Translations under genes and position numbers: made by a program
Shown: in pieces, positions 54,101 through 62,244 of the stretch
Layout of the letters: each line of letters opens with the position of its first letter
How positions within the stretch are numbered: position 1 is the first letter of the stretch
Notes under the pieces: model-generated
What the model was told of the DNA's origin: nothing
Database searches by the model: none
Seen by the model: only the letters and a program-made list of their open reading frames with translations
Assembly (NCBI GenBank): GCA_947579605.1
Contig: OX388325.1
Coordinates: 7,559,572-7,623,571, forward strand
Length of the DNA: 64,000 bases
Direction: 5' to 3'
Origin: Athripsodes cinereus
Taxonomy: Eukaryota; Arthropoda; Insecta; Trichoptera; Leptoceridae

Positions 54101-55878
54101 TCTTTTTTATTTGTTACATTATCTACTAACTCACTCAGCAACTCATTCTGATTTACTTCACATCCGCCACTTTCGTTGAACTCCTTGAACTTTGTTAACA
54201 AATCTATCAGAGACATTTTTACACCTTGAAACTTGATTATCTCTTTTGTAAGAACTTCAGATTGAAGTGAAATTTCATTTATAAATATATTTTCAGTAAT
54301 GTTATGTATGGTAGTATAATCATAAACAGATTCTAAAGCACTTCTTAAGTCTTCATTACACGTAATGTAAAAGTGCTTTGATTTTCCATGATCTTTCATA
54401 ATTTTACACAATTTATCTACCTGAATCCACTTCCCTGTACCGTATGATGTACACTTGAAGACTATTACTGACATTGAATCATCAGCATTCACAATATCAC
54501 ATAAAGACATTTTGTCTTTCACTTCTTCCACGTCGACGATATACAAGTTAGTTTCGTCATCTGAGTATGTTTGATACAGTTTTTTAATTATAATATTTGG
54601 ATCTCTCTGCACCATTATCTGTGCAACATCAACATTTTGATTATGCATTTGAGCTTTGAAGCTCTCAGTGGAAGTATTAGTGAAATTAATAGAGTAAAAT
54701 AATTCATTTAATTTCTTTTTCTGATACGAGGACGTCTCTTGCAGATAAATCTTAATCAATAAATTATGACAATCCTTCTTATTAAAACATTTAGCACTTT
54801 TCTCATTAAACCACTTGTCCATTTCATTGAATAGGTTATTAGCTACAGACTTTATGTTGCAGTGTATGAAGTAAGGATGTTCTCTCAATAGCCTAACTAT
54901 AACACTATCCATTGTATTGACATTTGGTTGATTTGTGGCTAAAATAAACAATTTCAGAAACTGCTTTAACCACTCTTCAGATATACGGGGTACATCTACA
55001 GGACTTTGCGTCATGACGCCCTCCACATATAATTTCATTCCTTGAATTTCTTTTTGAATGTTGGTTAACATTTTCTTTTGTTTTGTTAGCACTGAAAGAA
55101 CTTCCTTTCTGAATTGTGTTTGTATTGAGTCATTTTCACTAAACAGTCCCTCACCATTGACAAAATCATCCTTTATTCCTACAATACGGTATCTACTAGG
55201 ACATTCACATTCCTCTTCCAACTTGTACACAGTAACATATAAATGTGTCTCAATAATATTTAAATCAACATTTTCAGATAATTTGATGTTGGAACTTTTA
55301 TTGAAACCGTGAATGAAATTCCTCGCGAGACATCCAATATGATACTTGACAACATTATCGGATAATATTTTATAATGTTCATATTTGAGTCTATAGTAGG
55401 AGTCTAAGCAAGATATTCCCTGTAAGATAGAAGGTATTTCAGTGGAGGGGAGCTTCTCATGATGTTTCTTGAATGTCTCATTGACTTGACAGTTAGTGTA
55501 CAGTACTAAAGCTTGTATATTACTCTCACTGTGTTGGATGCTTGTCATATATGAATGAAAGTATTTAACCAAATTGAAATCTTTCTCTCCGGAAGATATC
55601 AGCATATTCTTGTTTATTGTTTTTTCATTTGCCAGCTTGTGCTTAAGTTGTATGAGTGTTTCGTATTTAACATCATTTATATCTTGTGAGACCACTACAT
55701 CGTCAAACTTGCCTGCTTCAGTTTGTTTGACTTCCGCCTTCAATTGAAAGTTTTGTGCATCATTGTCAGTAGCTCCTTGCACCAAGAGAGCCACCAGCAT
55801 CTTGATTGGATAGAATGCCCCTGCAGTACTGCCTGAGTCTCCTTTGGAATATCCCTGGAGTGATGCACTCTGATCCAT
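48148..55878 (-). CDS. NACHT-ankyrin protein with PD-(D/E)XK-like N-terminus, 2576 aa
   Basis: One uninterrupted coding exon; the ATG lies 16 nt after a splice acceptor (CTTATTTCAG, exon from 55894). Residues 15-81: SGSTAGAFYPIK, then E49, F58-D59-D60-V and I76-Q-L-K79-H-K, the E...D...QxK pattern of PD-(D/E)XK nucleases such as bacterial Cap4/DUF4297-type effectors. Residues 82-820: long helical/mixed region, unrecognised. Residues 825-1040: NACHT ATPase with Walker A NPGMGKST (K843), Walker B FILDGLDE (D924, D927, E928) and sensor VYLATRQ. About 1040-1200: winged-helix/helical part (FPHRTFYEYCTAHFL). About 1205-2576: at least 25 ankyrin repeats, the last eight nearly identical. By family logic an oligomerising sensor in the cytosol; ligand and nuclease activity are unproven. 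Bacterial (Wolbachia-like) contamination is unlikely given the intron and flanking insect repeats. Confidence 0.92.
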   Translation of the reverse strand: MDQSASLQGYSKGDSGSTAGAFYPIKMLVALLVQGATDNDAQNFQLKAEVKQTEAGKFDDVVVSQDINDVKYETLIQLKHKLANEKTINKNMLISSGEKDFNLVKYFHSYMTSIQHSESNIQALVLYTNCQVNETFKKHHEKLPSTEIPSILQGISCLDSYYRLKYEHYKILSDNVVKYHIGCLARNFIHGFNKSSNIKLSENVDLNIIETHLYVTVYKLEEECECPSRYRIVGIKDDFVNGEGLFSENDSIQTQFRKEVLSVLTKQKKMLTNIQKEIQGMKLYVEGVMTQSPVDVPRISEEWLKQFLKLFILATNQPNVNTMDSVIVRLLREHPYFIHCNIKSVANNLFNEMDKWFNEKSAKCFNKKDCHNLLIKIYLQETSSYQKKKLNELFYSINFTNTSTESFKAQMHNQNVDVAQIMVQRDPNIIIKKLYQTYSDDETNLYIVDVEEVKDKMSLCDIVNADDSMSVIVFKCTSYGTGKWIQVDKLCKIMKDHGKSKHFYITCNEDLRSALESVYDYTTIHNITENIFINEISLQSEVLTKEIIKFQGVKMSLIDLLTKFKEFNESGGCEVNQNELLSELVDNVTNKKEVVIGEVPQRLNDLNAAYSVCHYKLDVKQFNKILKNNQYLFAVSASEKDNLLRLCSSVDDVNNVKTITFDEKKEKFTDVCKINCDEKIFCVEIKDEESVYVRQVFNPTYFIQRELQQVNNIVKINMKKMSEIISRGEKLYVVVRNITSCETFNIKLKEHFNGCTEDELERCTNNIIMCTGDEGEREFKERCKEANTVHLLEWCNDKDLKWIQSHGSMELLRQSECEYQTIELTSSDSPSLVIISDNPGMGKSTYLTYITQLMKESKWIIRINFREGLVTKALQSFENENIVEFLSNIEFLNTNTSVLATLLLRYYLRKDISSNDNILLFILDGLDEIPPELLEKAKELLKILVKDTTCTVYLATRQHYAPSLEDQYSVLSMKLKEISSDDQCKYLINHWANYLNKNVEYRTAEDLLKKMSCVLGDATKFIGIPLYLRMISEVSFSYIKDNNIDKFFEKNLDVNMLYENFIETKYEIYFKDKGNDSLTSQQRNQIKKQKQSTHSEFAFSHLFPNYYSCHGRDIEEEITENQEDYLLIGLLQANVFGPCDELNFPHRTFYEYCTAHFLLISLQKKNSNKTKYTMALDVIKSELYSEEIREEHQMLKMFMNYMLVAELPLHKAIFNKDLQSFNKLLYKEPRDVQDVLGRSALHMAAQYGNTDKINALILADWNGTLCDVLGRTPLHWMILNRHFYWYDMKILIESHIDIYFICKYMERNIFTNKSVVKGNVRNICGNEEQIECESLKMINWEDIYGRTALYYAGSKGAWEICIYLLDSGANCNVLNKMMEKELFLAILGLTSNFLNIHLVKHSILPLMLLQRHLPIYLQNIVSLCFVNYIEFCLKNELILLSYILITGRSVQENLQYVLEVINSDSYIHLKNLIGDINLKDEDCSTVFKFFHKNDSRLQSVNTNYLQESLKKAAECDYLETFKYILKVKNNNITSDDIMSCLKLATDRSCMQIVKYICREHRDSVTAAETALMYAAQCGRLAVVKYLCENGTGISHRDSEGMTALHYAAQSSRMNVVKYLVSRGGEVNLCDSQGKTVLDYALHSERLGTYLLDESFSCIQYLVMECKARLGSAICNDSYCRQLEQICGASCESVNIQDSNGETLLHKAVEVNSEVLVRHLISLGANVNILNSDGRTPLECLKEPSDISLVLLLNGARYKSSYKHLIPLTYCRNILSINSEVWDIEDSTSQTLIHMAAHLGYERDDDSSSDDEDDNIVNDTDETNALSTILNIYDNVRRCKPLNIISTQDDAGDTALHIATRLGDCKNINMLLKQSAKYNILNNRKETPAECCSTSNANNIIEQFETISNFFKIIGKDKLKEFDISYKCIDVRDMCGRTALHWAVLHKNSQTVVSLLRKGACTEVSDDNLQTPLHYAAVEGDREIICELLTHGAVFNCRDKDNKTPADICSSRCDVIRVIEDIFSCIQSDEWNSSCTIMSTLNSLEEDVALAAVGARDDRGNTLLHYAAHRGDMKVIHSVLSRGGVYNITNSLGYTPEDVTEDRDILKVFNLITYIFKLFERNITESIYRFIQPTLDDTIVESIANCRDMNGNTLLHYVSDIYCAKQIIKKTKYLYCPNKKGRTPLMNAASGGDPYIIKLICERDKNGIVKKDNYGQTALHMAAESGVINAVRYLIENGAKCVINEKDNEGYTALHVAANMSQIHIVKYLKESGADDDIDENYLHSESAMVTNAQNDNVNNIDERITLLQNAVEYGDIDVIRCLLDNEIKNNNSYTMLQIAACNGHKDVVEYLLQNGPKSIINEKNDDGWTVLHFASYNGYKDIVEYLVQISTEGTVGEKSYNGYTALHLAAWNGHKDIVECLLHNGYNTMISDKDNDGRTALHIASHNGHKNVIGYLMQHVSEGALFEKDNDGQTLLHLAACNGHRDVVEYLLQNEVKIIINDKNKDGSTALHMAAANGHKNVIEYLLQNGPKIVINERDDNGMTALCIASHNGHQDIVEYLLQNGGGVINEKNNDC
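48150..48880. repeat. Homogenised ankyrin-coding tandem repeat, about 105-bp period
   Basis: Seven to eight units recur at about 105-bp spacing, each with TGACCATTA near 48220, 48323, 48426, 48530, 48635, 48743 and 48848. Encoded units read NGHKDVVEYLLQNGPK-INEK. DNA similarity is much higher than among the upstream repeats. Confidence 0.82.
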
Positions 55879-56002
55879 TGCTTTGGATGAGCTCCTGAAA
55901 TAAGATTTAATAATATTATTTATAAAAATATATTGAAATGTGAATCCATGATGACTGCATCACATTAATATTGTAGAAGTCTGCTGTTTACATAGTGGCC
56001 GT

Positions 56003-57076
56003 TAGGGAATGCAATCTCGACTCGAGATTGACGAATCGAGATCTCGTCTCAAAATTTGAATACGAGATTGAGTCATTCCAGATCTCGTCAAATAATTCGT
56101 CGAGATTTCGCAAAATCTCGATTAAATCGAGATTTGACTACTTTCTAAAAATATCTTATTATTTGTTCAAAAATTAATGTTAAATTGAACAAAAACTACC
56201 TACCTATGTGACTGTTATAATTTTGTAAATAAAACACAATAATAATTGAGAAAAATTTAAAAAAAAAAACAACTTTTATTAAAGAAATGGTAAGTGTTGA
56301 ATCTCCATTACATTCTCCAAATTTTAGTGCACTAAATATCTTAGCTTACTGAGTTTGCAAAGGCAGATATGCATTTACACTATACAAAGTCAGAAAGCTA
56401 CAACATTAAGTGCACTGAAATTTGTGGAATGTAATAGGCACATTAGAAGAGATATAACAAAAGAATTAAATATTATTGTTTTGTAAATAACTTCTCAGGA
56501 AGCATAGTGTGTTCAAGGTGTCATCAACTAAGCGGCACCTAATATCTGTAGCAATATATCCAGCGGCTGAGAAAGCCAGTTCAGCCTCCACGCTGGTTGG
56601 AACTACAGTAAGAAGGATGTTATATAAGAACTTCAAGTACAGCTGGCACTGGCACCGACGTCATCGTCTCCTGTTCCTGCTCCCACACTCACATTCAAAT
56701 GTTTGATGTCAATTTTATGTAGTGTATATTTCAGAAACTTTTGTACATTTACAAGTAGTAGCACTGCACAACTTGCATTTAGAAGTCAATCCATCCGCAG
56801 AATTTTGGAAGTAACGCTATACCGCCAATTTACTTGTAGTTACGTCCATACACACTTGGCTTGACATATTTCACTTGGTTAACTATCAGTCAGCGCGCTG
56901 TTGCGCATCGATGAACACGTACATTTTTCATGATAGCTCGATCTCGATCTCGATTGTGATCTCGATCGATTTAGTCGAGATCTCGAACGATATTTTAAAA
57001 ACGAGATTAAATCTCGAAAAATTACTCGAGATCTCGCAAGAATCGAGATCTCGCGAGATCGAGATTGTATTCCCTA
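56003..57076. mobile_element. hAT transposon, internally deleted, 1074 bp
   Basis: Inverted ends TAGGGAATGCAATCTCGA / TAGGGAATACAATCTCGA with dense GAGATCTCG motifs are flanked by the perfect 8-bp duplication GTGGCCGT (55995-56002 and 57077-57084). It retains only the 3' end of a transposase gene. It lies 125 bp upstream of the NACHT gene start exon, inside its presumed 5' intron or promoter. Confidence 0.93.
56466..56640 (-). pseudogene. hAT transposase C-terminal dimerisation fragment
   Basis: The minus frame ending TAA at 56466 reads LLTVVPTSVEAELAFSAAGY then IATDIRCRLVDDTLNTLCFL RSYLQ. This is the C-terminal dimerisation motif of hAT transposases (PxTS...ER/ELxFSxAG...Rx3L...LxFLx). The N-terminal BED and RNase-H-fold catalytic parts are deleted. 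Confidence 0.85.
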
Positions 57077-57106
57077 GTGGCCGTTCAAAATGTTAAAAAA
57101 AAAACA

Positions 57107-57550
57107 CTAATTTTGGAAGGATTAACTATGTAAAAACTACAAGATAATGTTTAATTTATCGACTGAATGTTCTTAGTTGAAGTTTGACTTTATTTATTTT
57201 TGCGAGCCGGCTTTCCAGAGCTCTCGCTCTCATCGTCAGGCAAAAGTAAAGTGAAGCTTCATTACAAGTTAAGTATGTGACAATCAGAAGAAAATAGGTA
57301 AAAATTAAAATATAAAGAAATGTGTTATTATAATGTATCGTCAACCATATTATTATAATTACTAGCCACTGTGGACGTATAAAAACTACGATATCTCGTA
57401 GTAAACTATCGTTTGTGAATTTAAAATTGTTTATAAAGAATGTACTTTCTGTTCTTTGACTCTAACAATTGACAGTTAATGGTGTAGGTATGCCGAAATC
57501 CATCGCATTTTTAAAAATCAAGGGTAAACATTTGAGAGAAGTCAACTTTT
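57107..57550 (+). mobile_element. Penelope-derived fragment carrying a hammerhead motif
   Basis: The left end GGAAGGATTAACTATGTAA matches the left end of the element at 45843. The right part (CAGTTAATGGTGTAGGTATG, CCGAAATCCATCGCATTTTT) matches its 3' tail. No coding part is left between them; the hammerhead at 57188-57251 lies there instead, on the minus strand. Confidence 0.6.
57188..57251 (-). ncRNA. Type I hammerhead self-cleaving ribozyme
   Basis: Read on the minus strand: core CTGACGA (57239-57233; CUGANGA consensus), stem II AGAGC/GCTCT closed by a GAGA tetraloop (57225-57222), GAAA (57215-57212), stem III GCC/GGC (57211-57206) and the cleavage triplet ending TC (57205-57204). Stem I pairs TTTTGC (57245-57240) with GCAAAA (57203-57198), one C/A mismatch, then ATTT/AAAT. 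All invariant core bases are present; a T/G wobble and one bulged G sit at the base of stem II. The loopless palindromic stem III implies activity as a dimer, as known for hammerheads of Penelope-like elements. Confidence 0.8.
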
Positions 57551-57551
57551 C

Positions 57552-58111
57552 AAAAAAAGAAATACTTAAGTATTAATTTTCTACTTATATTTACATAATT
57601 ATATAGTTTATCATCCAAGAAATGATATGATAATGAAATAATTGTCAATAAATGTGCTTTTGCATAGAAAATACCAGACTAACTTTAACCTAACCTACAA
57701 ATCGGTGAAACGTGAAAATTTTAAGTACTTGTGACATATTAATGCGTACGAAAAATGCAAATTATTAATTTTGTGCTTAATAAAACCACAAAATTCCACG
57801 GAATTGTTAATCTTCAGATAAAATACTACACATCTGAATAAAAATAATTGAAGTTTAGATGTGTTCACATAATTATTTTTTTTATGGTGGCTCATCCCTT
57901 TGGATGTTATGGCCATATTTTCATCATTCATATAAATCATCATATACCTATATATTTTAAGGGGAAAAAAAAAACAGAAAAAACATTCATACCAGAATCA
58001 TATTCTTTTGGACGGATTTAAATATAAGATCATTGACTTGTTGAGAATTCAGTCCAAGAAGGTAGACAATATTAATACGGTACTCAACGTTTATGAATTT
58101 AAAATATTGAT
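57552..58111. other. AT-rich intergenic, nothing recognised
   Basis: No coding signal, terminal repeats or tandem arrays were seen. Confidence 0.35.
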
Positions 58112-58483
58112 GGTTTAAAGCACAGAAGACACATGTCCACATTTGACAGTTTAGAGAAAACAGGGTTTGAAAGTTTGACATTCAAAATTAATTAACTAAT
58201 TTTAAATTAATTCAGAAGATGTCCTTGGTGGACATGTGCTTTTTAAGAATCAATTATGTCGATATTAATACATTCTCAAATATCTTATGTGAAATGTTAC
58301 ATCTGTGCACAAAAAAATGATTATTTAAGAATGTTTGGCATTTGGTTTTTGTTAAATATTTCGATAATGATATAAGTATTATTGGTAATTATGTAATCAG
58401 GACATAGACGACGTTGCAACCGATCTTGTACATATTAACTCATTTTACCTAAATAGTGGACATGTGTCTTTTGTGCTTTAACC
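58112..58483. mobile_element. TIR element, 372 bp
   Basis: Inverted ends GGTTTAAAGCACAGAAGACA / GGTTAAAGCACAAAAGACAC continue into CATGTCCAC. The terminus resembles family E (TTAGAGCACAG) and may be related. No coding capacity. Confidence 0.78.
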
Positions 58484-58914
58484 TGTCCGTGAGTGAATAA
58501 AGAAAAAGTAAAAGTGTATGGCAGAGTGAATTAATTCAACTTTCACTTTTTGAATATTTTTTTATTGCATGTTATAGAAAATAATCCCTAGAATAAATGT
58601 TTATAAGGAACCAACTCTCAAAAATTAATAATAACGGAGTTATATAACAAAAACATATTTGACGCGTCATGTCTGCTCCGGTATTGTCAACAATGGGTTC
58701 AACATAGGAATATTTATTATTATTAAAAATACTTATTTTCGTTTGTTTTTAACAAAAACTTATGTAGGTACTAAAAAATAATTAAACTGTCCAGAATTAG
58801 CACAAAAAGTAAAAAAAATCACAAAACACTCCATAAAATAACACCCATAGCGCACGAACGCACGCAGCAAAATGGTTTGCAACCGCGAGGGACGGTAGGT
58901 ATTTCAAGCGGCGG
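58484..58914. other. Intergenic
   Basis: No gene is seen. A small CpG-containing patch (GCGGCGGTCACGTGACA near 58908) lies at the right edge, next to the LINE fragment. Confidence 0.35.
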
Positions 58915-59544
58915 TCACGTGACATTTTGTATAGGCGATAAATAAGGTCTAAACACGCCTATTTTTGATTTTTTTCCTTGTGATTGGTAAAGTACATCCG
59001 ACAGATTGGACCAATGATGAAATTGACGAATTTGGCGGGAATACCAAAATATTACTAGATCAAACGCACCAGTGCGTGAGTACTCCAGATCCCATAATAT
59101 TTCTTGCACGCACCGGTGCGTTGGTACTCCTTTATAGGTTAAACCATTGATTATGTCCATGGTGTCCCTAATTGGACATCCTAGGATGCTATGGTCCGGT
59201 GTTTCCTCGTCCCAACCACACTCGCAATCGGGAGATTCAACAAGACCGATTCGGAACAAGTGTGAATCCAGGCGCATGTGGCCGAAACGAAGTCTAGAAA
59301 TACAGACAATGTGGTGTCTGAACAATTTTTTCTTGTGAAACCAAGGTCGAGATGGGATAGATAGCTGAACTTTTTTATAATGGGATCCTGTTGGGTTATT
59401 TTGCCAGGATAAATACCAATTTTTGAAGTTAATGCATTCCAATTCATTTAGAACATCACACTCGGGTAAAATGAAGTTATCAGGAGTTCTGCAGCGAATA
59501 GCGGCCTCCTTGGCTAACAGATCTGCTCTTTCATTCACATAAAC
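58915..59544 (-). pseudogene. Non-LTR retrotransposon C-terminus with RNase H end
   Basis: The minus frame opens inside the last RNase H motif (NERADLLAKEAAI), runs through a basic linker (FHKKKLFRHHIVCISRLRFG) to the CxC...DH...C knuckle (CECGWDEETPDHSILGC), and stops at 58915. RNase H plus this knuckle points to the I or related clades. An in-frame stop lies three codons upstream, so the copy is 5'-truncated; the remaining 207 codons are intact. Confidence 0.8.
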
Positions 59545-59999
59545 TTAATGAAAACCAAAAATTTAACTCATGAAACTATCACACAATGTTTTTTTCTATA
59601 TATTCTGTTACTTCTTATGTATCCATATTGAAAACTTAAACTTTTTTTTTTTATTCTCGTAAACAATACTGTTTCGTCTCTTAATAAGGCATTATCAATA
59701 CTAAACTAACAAAACAATATAATAAGTCATCAAACCTGGAGGTTTACCTCCATTGTCCCCCCTCTACCTCTACCACTGTATTTATTTATTTTATTCTTCA
59801 CTGTACATTGGTTACATTATTTCAAATCCATACACCACTCACAATAATAATAATTTACACCATAATGAGCCTTGGTCAAGTACCAGGACTCACAGCCATA
59901 TTGAGGGATTGGGATGATGCACGCATTGAACAAGCGACATTTTGTCCTGATGCTGAGTCCAGACACCTTCCAAACTTTGTTCATGTTATTGACAACGAC
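59545..59999. other. Intergenic with inverted duplicate
   Basis: 59640-59740 is the reverse complement of a split sequence found at 60125-60180 and 60440-60480 (GACTTATTATA ... TTTAGTATTGATAATG ... ACGAGAATAAAAA). No gene. Confidence 0.45.
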
Positions 60000-60110
60000 A
60001 TCAGAGCGCAAGGAATGTCGTGGAAAGAGGTGAGGTGACGCAATTGGCGCAGAGACACTCTGAATGGAGGAGGCTGGTTTCTGCCCTGTGCTCCCGAGAG
60101 GAGTGTTGAG
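60000..60110 (+). mobile_element. LINE-tail fragment
   Basis: Reads DIRAQGMSWKEV, then after a shift QLAQRRSEWRRLVSALCS-like. Same tail as 60535-60640. Confidence 0.58.
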
Positions 60111-60184
60111 GGCGATGAAGAAAGAAGACACCATAATGACTTATTATAATTATTGTATTGTTAGTTTAGTATTGATAATGTCTC

Positions 60185-60435
60185 AAAACGTTGCGAGATA
60201 GAGTGAAGAATGCGGATATCAGGAGAATGAGCGAATGTGAAAGGAGTGTTGTGGACAGATTGCGTGTAAACAAGTTTCGATGGTTTGGACATGTTGAGCA
60301 AATGCACGATGACGAAGAGGATGTATTTATCTGAAAGAGAGGGTGTGAGGAAGTGTGAACGTCTAAGAACCACATGGCTTGATCACGTGGATCAAATTCT
60401 TAAGGACGGCCGCGTGTTGAGTAAGAGAAATTGGT
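60185..60435 (+). mobile_element. Decayed LINE C-terminal fragment, nested
   Basis: The + strand has KTLRDRVKNADIRRMSECER, then RWFGHVEQMHDDEE and ERLRTTWLDHVDQILKDGRV LSKRN, with shifts. It interrupts the repeat described at 59640-59740, so it inserted later. Confidence 0.65.
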
Positions 60436-60534
60436 GTAAGAGACAAAACAATATCGTCTACGAGAATAAAAATAAAGTGTGTATTAAAAAAGTTTTTAAT
60501 TCATTATCATATAAGGTGCTCCAGACAGGACTTC

Positions 60535-60660
60535 AGAGCGCAAGGAATGTCGTGGGAAGAGGTGACGCAATTGGCACAGAGACGCTCTGAATGGAGGAGG
60601 CTGGTTTCTGCCCTGTGCTCCCGAGAGGAGCGTTGAGGGCGATGATGATGATGATGATGA
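60535..60660 (+). mobile_element. LINE-tail fragment with (GAT)n microsatellite
   Basis: Best copy of this tail: DFRAQGMSWEEVTQLAQRRS then EWRRLVSALCSREER after small shifts, ending in GATGATGATGATGATGATGA. Confidence 0.6.
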
Positions 60661-60782
60661 GACAGGACTTGAACCCGCAATGTAAAAATGTCATTGGTAA
60701 TACAACATTCATATTATGATAATGAAATCAGAGCTTCAAGATTTTGGGAAAAAAAAATTTTTTTTTTGAAAAAAGATATAAG

Positions 60783-60885
60783 TATCTGGGTTTTGTTATA
60801 AACCCAAATACAACCTTATAAACCTTTCACACTAAGCTAAAAGCTTGTGTCGTGACAGGGGAGTTTGCCGGCACCTGACTGTTGT
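60783..60885 (-). mobile_element. SINE fragment
   Basis: Reverse complement of the body and tail of the SINE at 21695-21880 (TCTGGGTTTTGTTATAAACC; GGGGAGTTTGCCGGCACC). The tRNA head is absent. Confidence 0.62.
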
Positions 60886-60889
60886 TGTT

Positions 60890-61458
60890 GCAGAATGACT
60901 GTGGGGAGGAGAAATCAGAATGGGATTACGTTTAAAAAAATGTAGTATAAGAGCCATATTAAAAGTTTTGTTAAGAATTACATGTTAGCAATAATGTTGA
61001 AAAAACTTGGAATTTGGACATACAAATATATGTATAAATTGTCAACCATTCTGATTACATCACTCAGGTGTAGAAAGTTGGAGAAGTTCTTGGTTTTTCA
61101 AAAAAAAAATTATAAAAATCTTCACATGTCATGTTTTTGAAGTTGTATTGAGTAAGAATTAAAGATTTAACTGACTACACACTAAGTCTATTCCTCTCTT
61201 TGCTCCACTAAGTATTAATCAGTGAAAAAACTCTCGCGAGTTTTATACAAAAATAAAACTTACAGAACCCGATGTTTAGCAAAAAGGAGGACTTACAGTA
61301 GGTAAGGGAGGACAAAACATAAAAAAGGAGGACATGTCCTCCTTTTGGATACCATCTGGCTACCCTACTCAAGAGTATCATGATAGAGTTGTGATAACAT
61401 AGAGATATTCTGGATGTGAGCAGTGCCCCATAGGTGAATAAAGAAAATTTTATAAATA
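60890..61458. other. Intergenic
   Basis: No gene is seen. A perfect palindrome AAAGGAGGACATGTCCTCCTTT is centred near 61337. Confidence 0.35.
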
Positions 61459-61459
61459 T

Positions 61460-61745
61460 ATCTATCTATCTATTCCCTCACGCCGTATCCCAAGTGGGGT
61501 AGGCAGAGAGAACGGAACGCCAATTACATCTGTCCTTACATACTTCTTTCGCCTCCTCCAGTCATACAATTTCTCATGCACGCACGTTGATTTCTCTTAC
61601 TCAAAACACGGCCGTCCTTGAGAATTTGATCTACAAGTTCAAGCCATGTAGTTCTCGGACGCCCGCACTTCCTCACACCCCTCCTTTCAGCCAAATATAT
61701 CCTCTTTGTCATTCTTTCCTCTTCCATTCGTTCCACATATAGCAA
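61460..61745 (-). mobile_element. Non-LTR retrotransposon C-terminal remnant
   Basis: The minus frame reads ERMEEERMTKRIYLAERRGV then RKCGRPRTTWLELVDQILKD and SKRNQRACMRNCM, the clearest copy of the tail family also at 6540-7130. The 3' end has GGGGTAGGCAGAGAGAACGG and a (TAGA)n run. Confidence 0.7.
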
Positions 61746-61776
61746 CTATATAATTATTGTCATACCTGATGGCTGC

Positions 61777-61850
61777 TTGATTAGTCTCTAAACTTCCTTC
61801 TGTGTCGTGAGATGTTTCTCCTTCTGCTCTGGTATCCATATTAGTGTGCT
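61777..61850 (-). CDS. Putative short coding exon
   Basis: On the minus strand ATGGATACCAGAGCAGAAGG opens a frame (MDTRAEGETSHDTEGSLETN QAAI) that ends in a good donor, CAG|GTATGA (near 61776). It could be a first coding exon; the next exon is not identified and the LINE remnant lies just downstream. Confidence 0.25.
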
Positions 61851-62025
61851 TTGATTGAAAATAAGAATAAATATGCAATTAATTAAAATGAGATATTATG
61901 ATTTGGTAAGTCATAGGATTAATATGCACACATGGCAAAAACTCTAAAAAAGCGGGCCAACAAAAAGGGCAAGACGGATTTTCTCATAATAATAGGTTAT
62001 GATGAATTACTTACTGACAGAATAT

Positions 62026-62240
62026 GTCACAGAGCGTGATGCAGTCACAGCTATGTTAAAAATAGTATTACGTACAAAATGATGGCCATAAACTATAATA
62101 GCCCCGGAATCCTCTACCTCAGTGCGTCTTGCAACTTTTAATATACTATTATTATACTCTTCTATGCTTGCAACGCACAGGAATTTTCTAAAATAACCCT
62201 CATTTATCATCCAAGACACGCGTCTGTGACTATAATCAGC
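62026..62240 (-). CDS. Putative internal exon, unknown protein
   Basis: The minus frame (WMINEGYFRKFLCVASIEEY, then VARRTEVEDSGAIIVYGHHF) is open and ends at a consensus donor GTCA|GTAAGT near 62026. Its upstream side runs into the foldback element at 62245. I do not recognise the protein; it may be a chance frame. Confidence 0.28.
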
Positions 62241-62244
62241 AGGG

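Noticed and set aside
49769..55312. Several 60-122-codon plus frames inside the NACHT gene
   Set aside because: Shadows of the long minus frame.
48148..55878. Wolbachia or other bacterial origin of the ankyrin-rich gene
   Set aside because: A eukaryotic splice acceptor precedes the ATG, insect transposons flank it closely, and codon use matches the other genes here.
58915..59538. Host gene encoding a 207-aa Cys/His protein
   Set aside because: The frame opens mid RNase H motif and ends with a LINE zinc knuckle; it is a truncated retrotransposon C-terminus.
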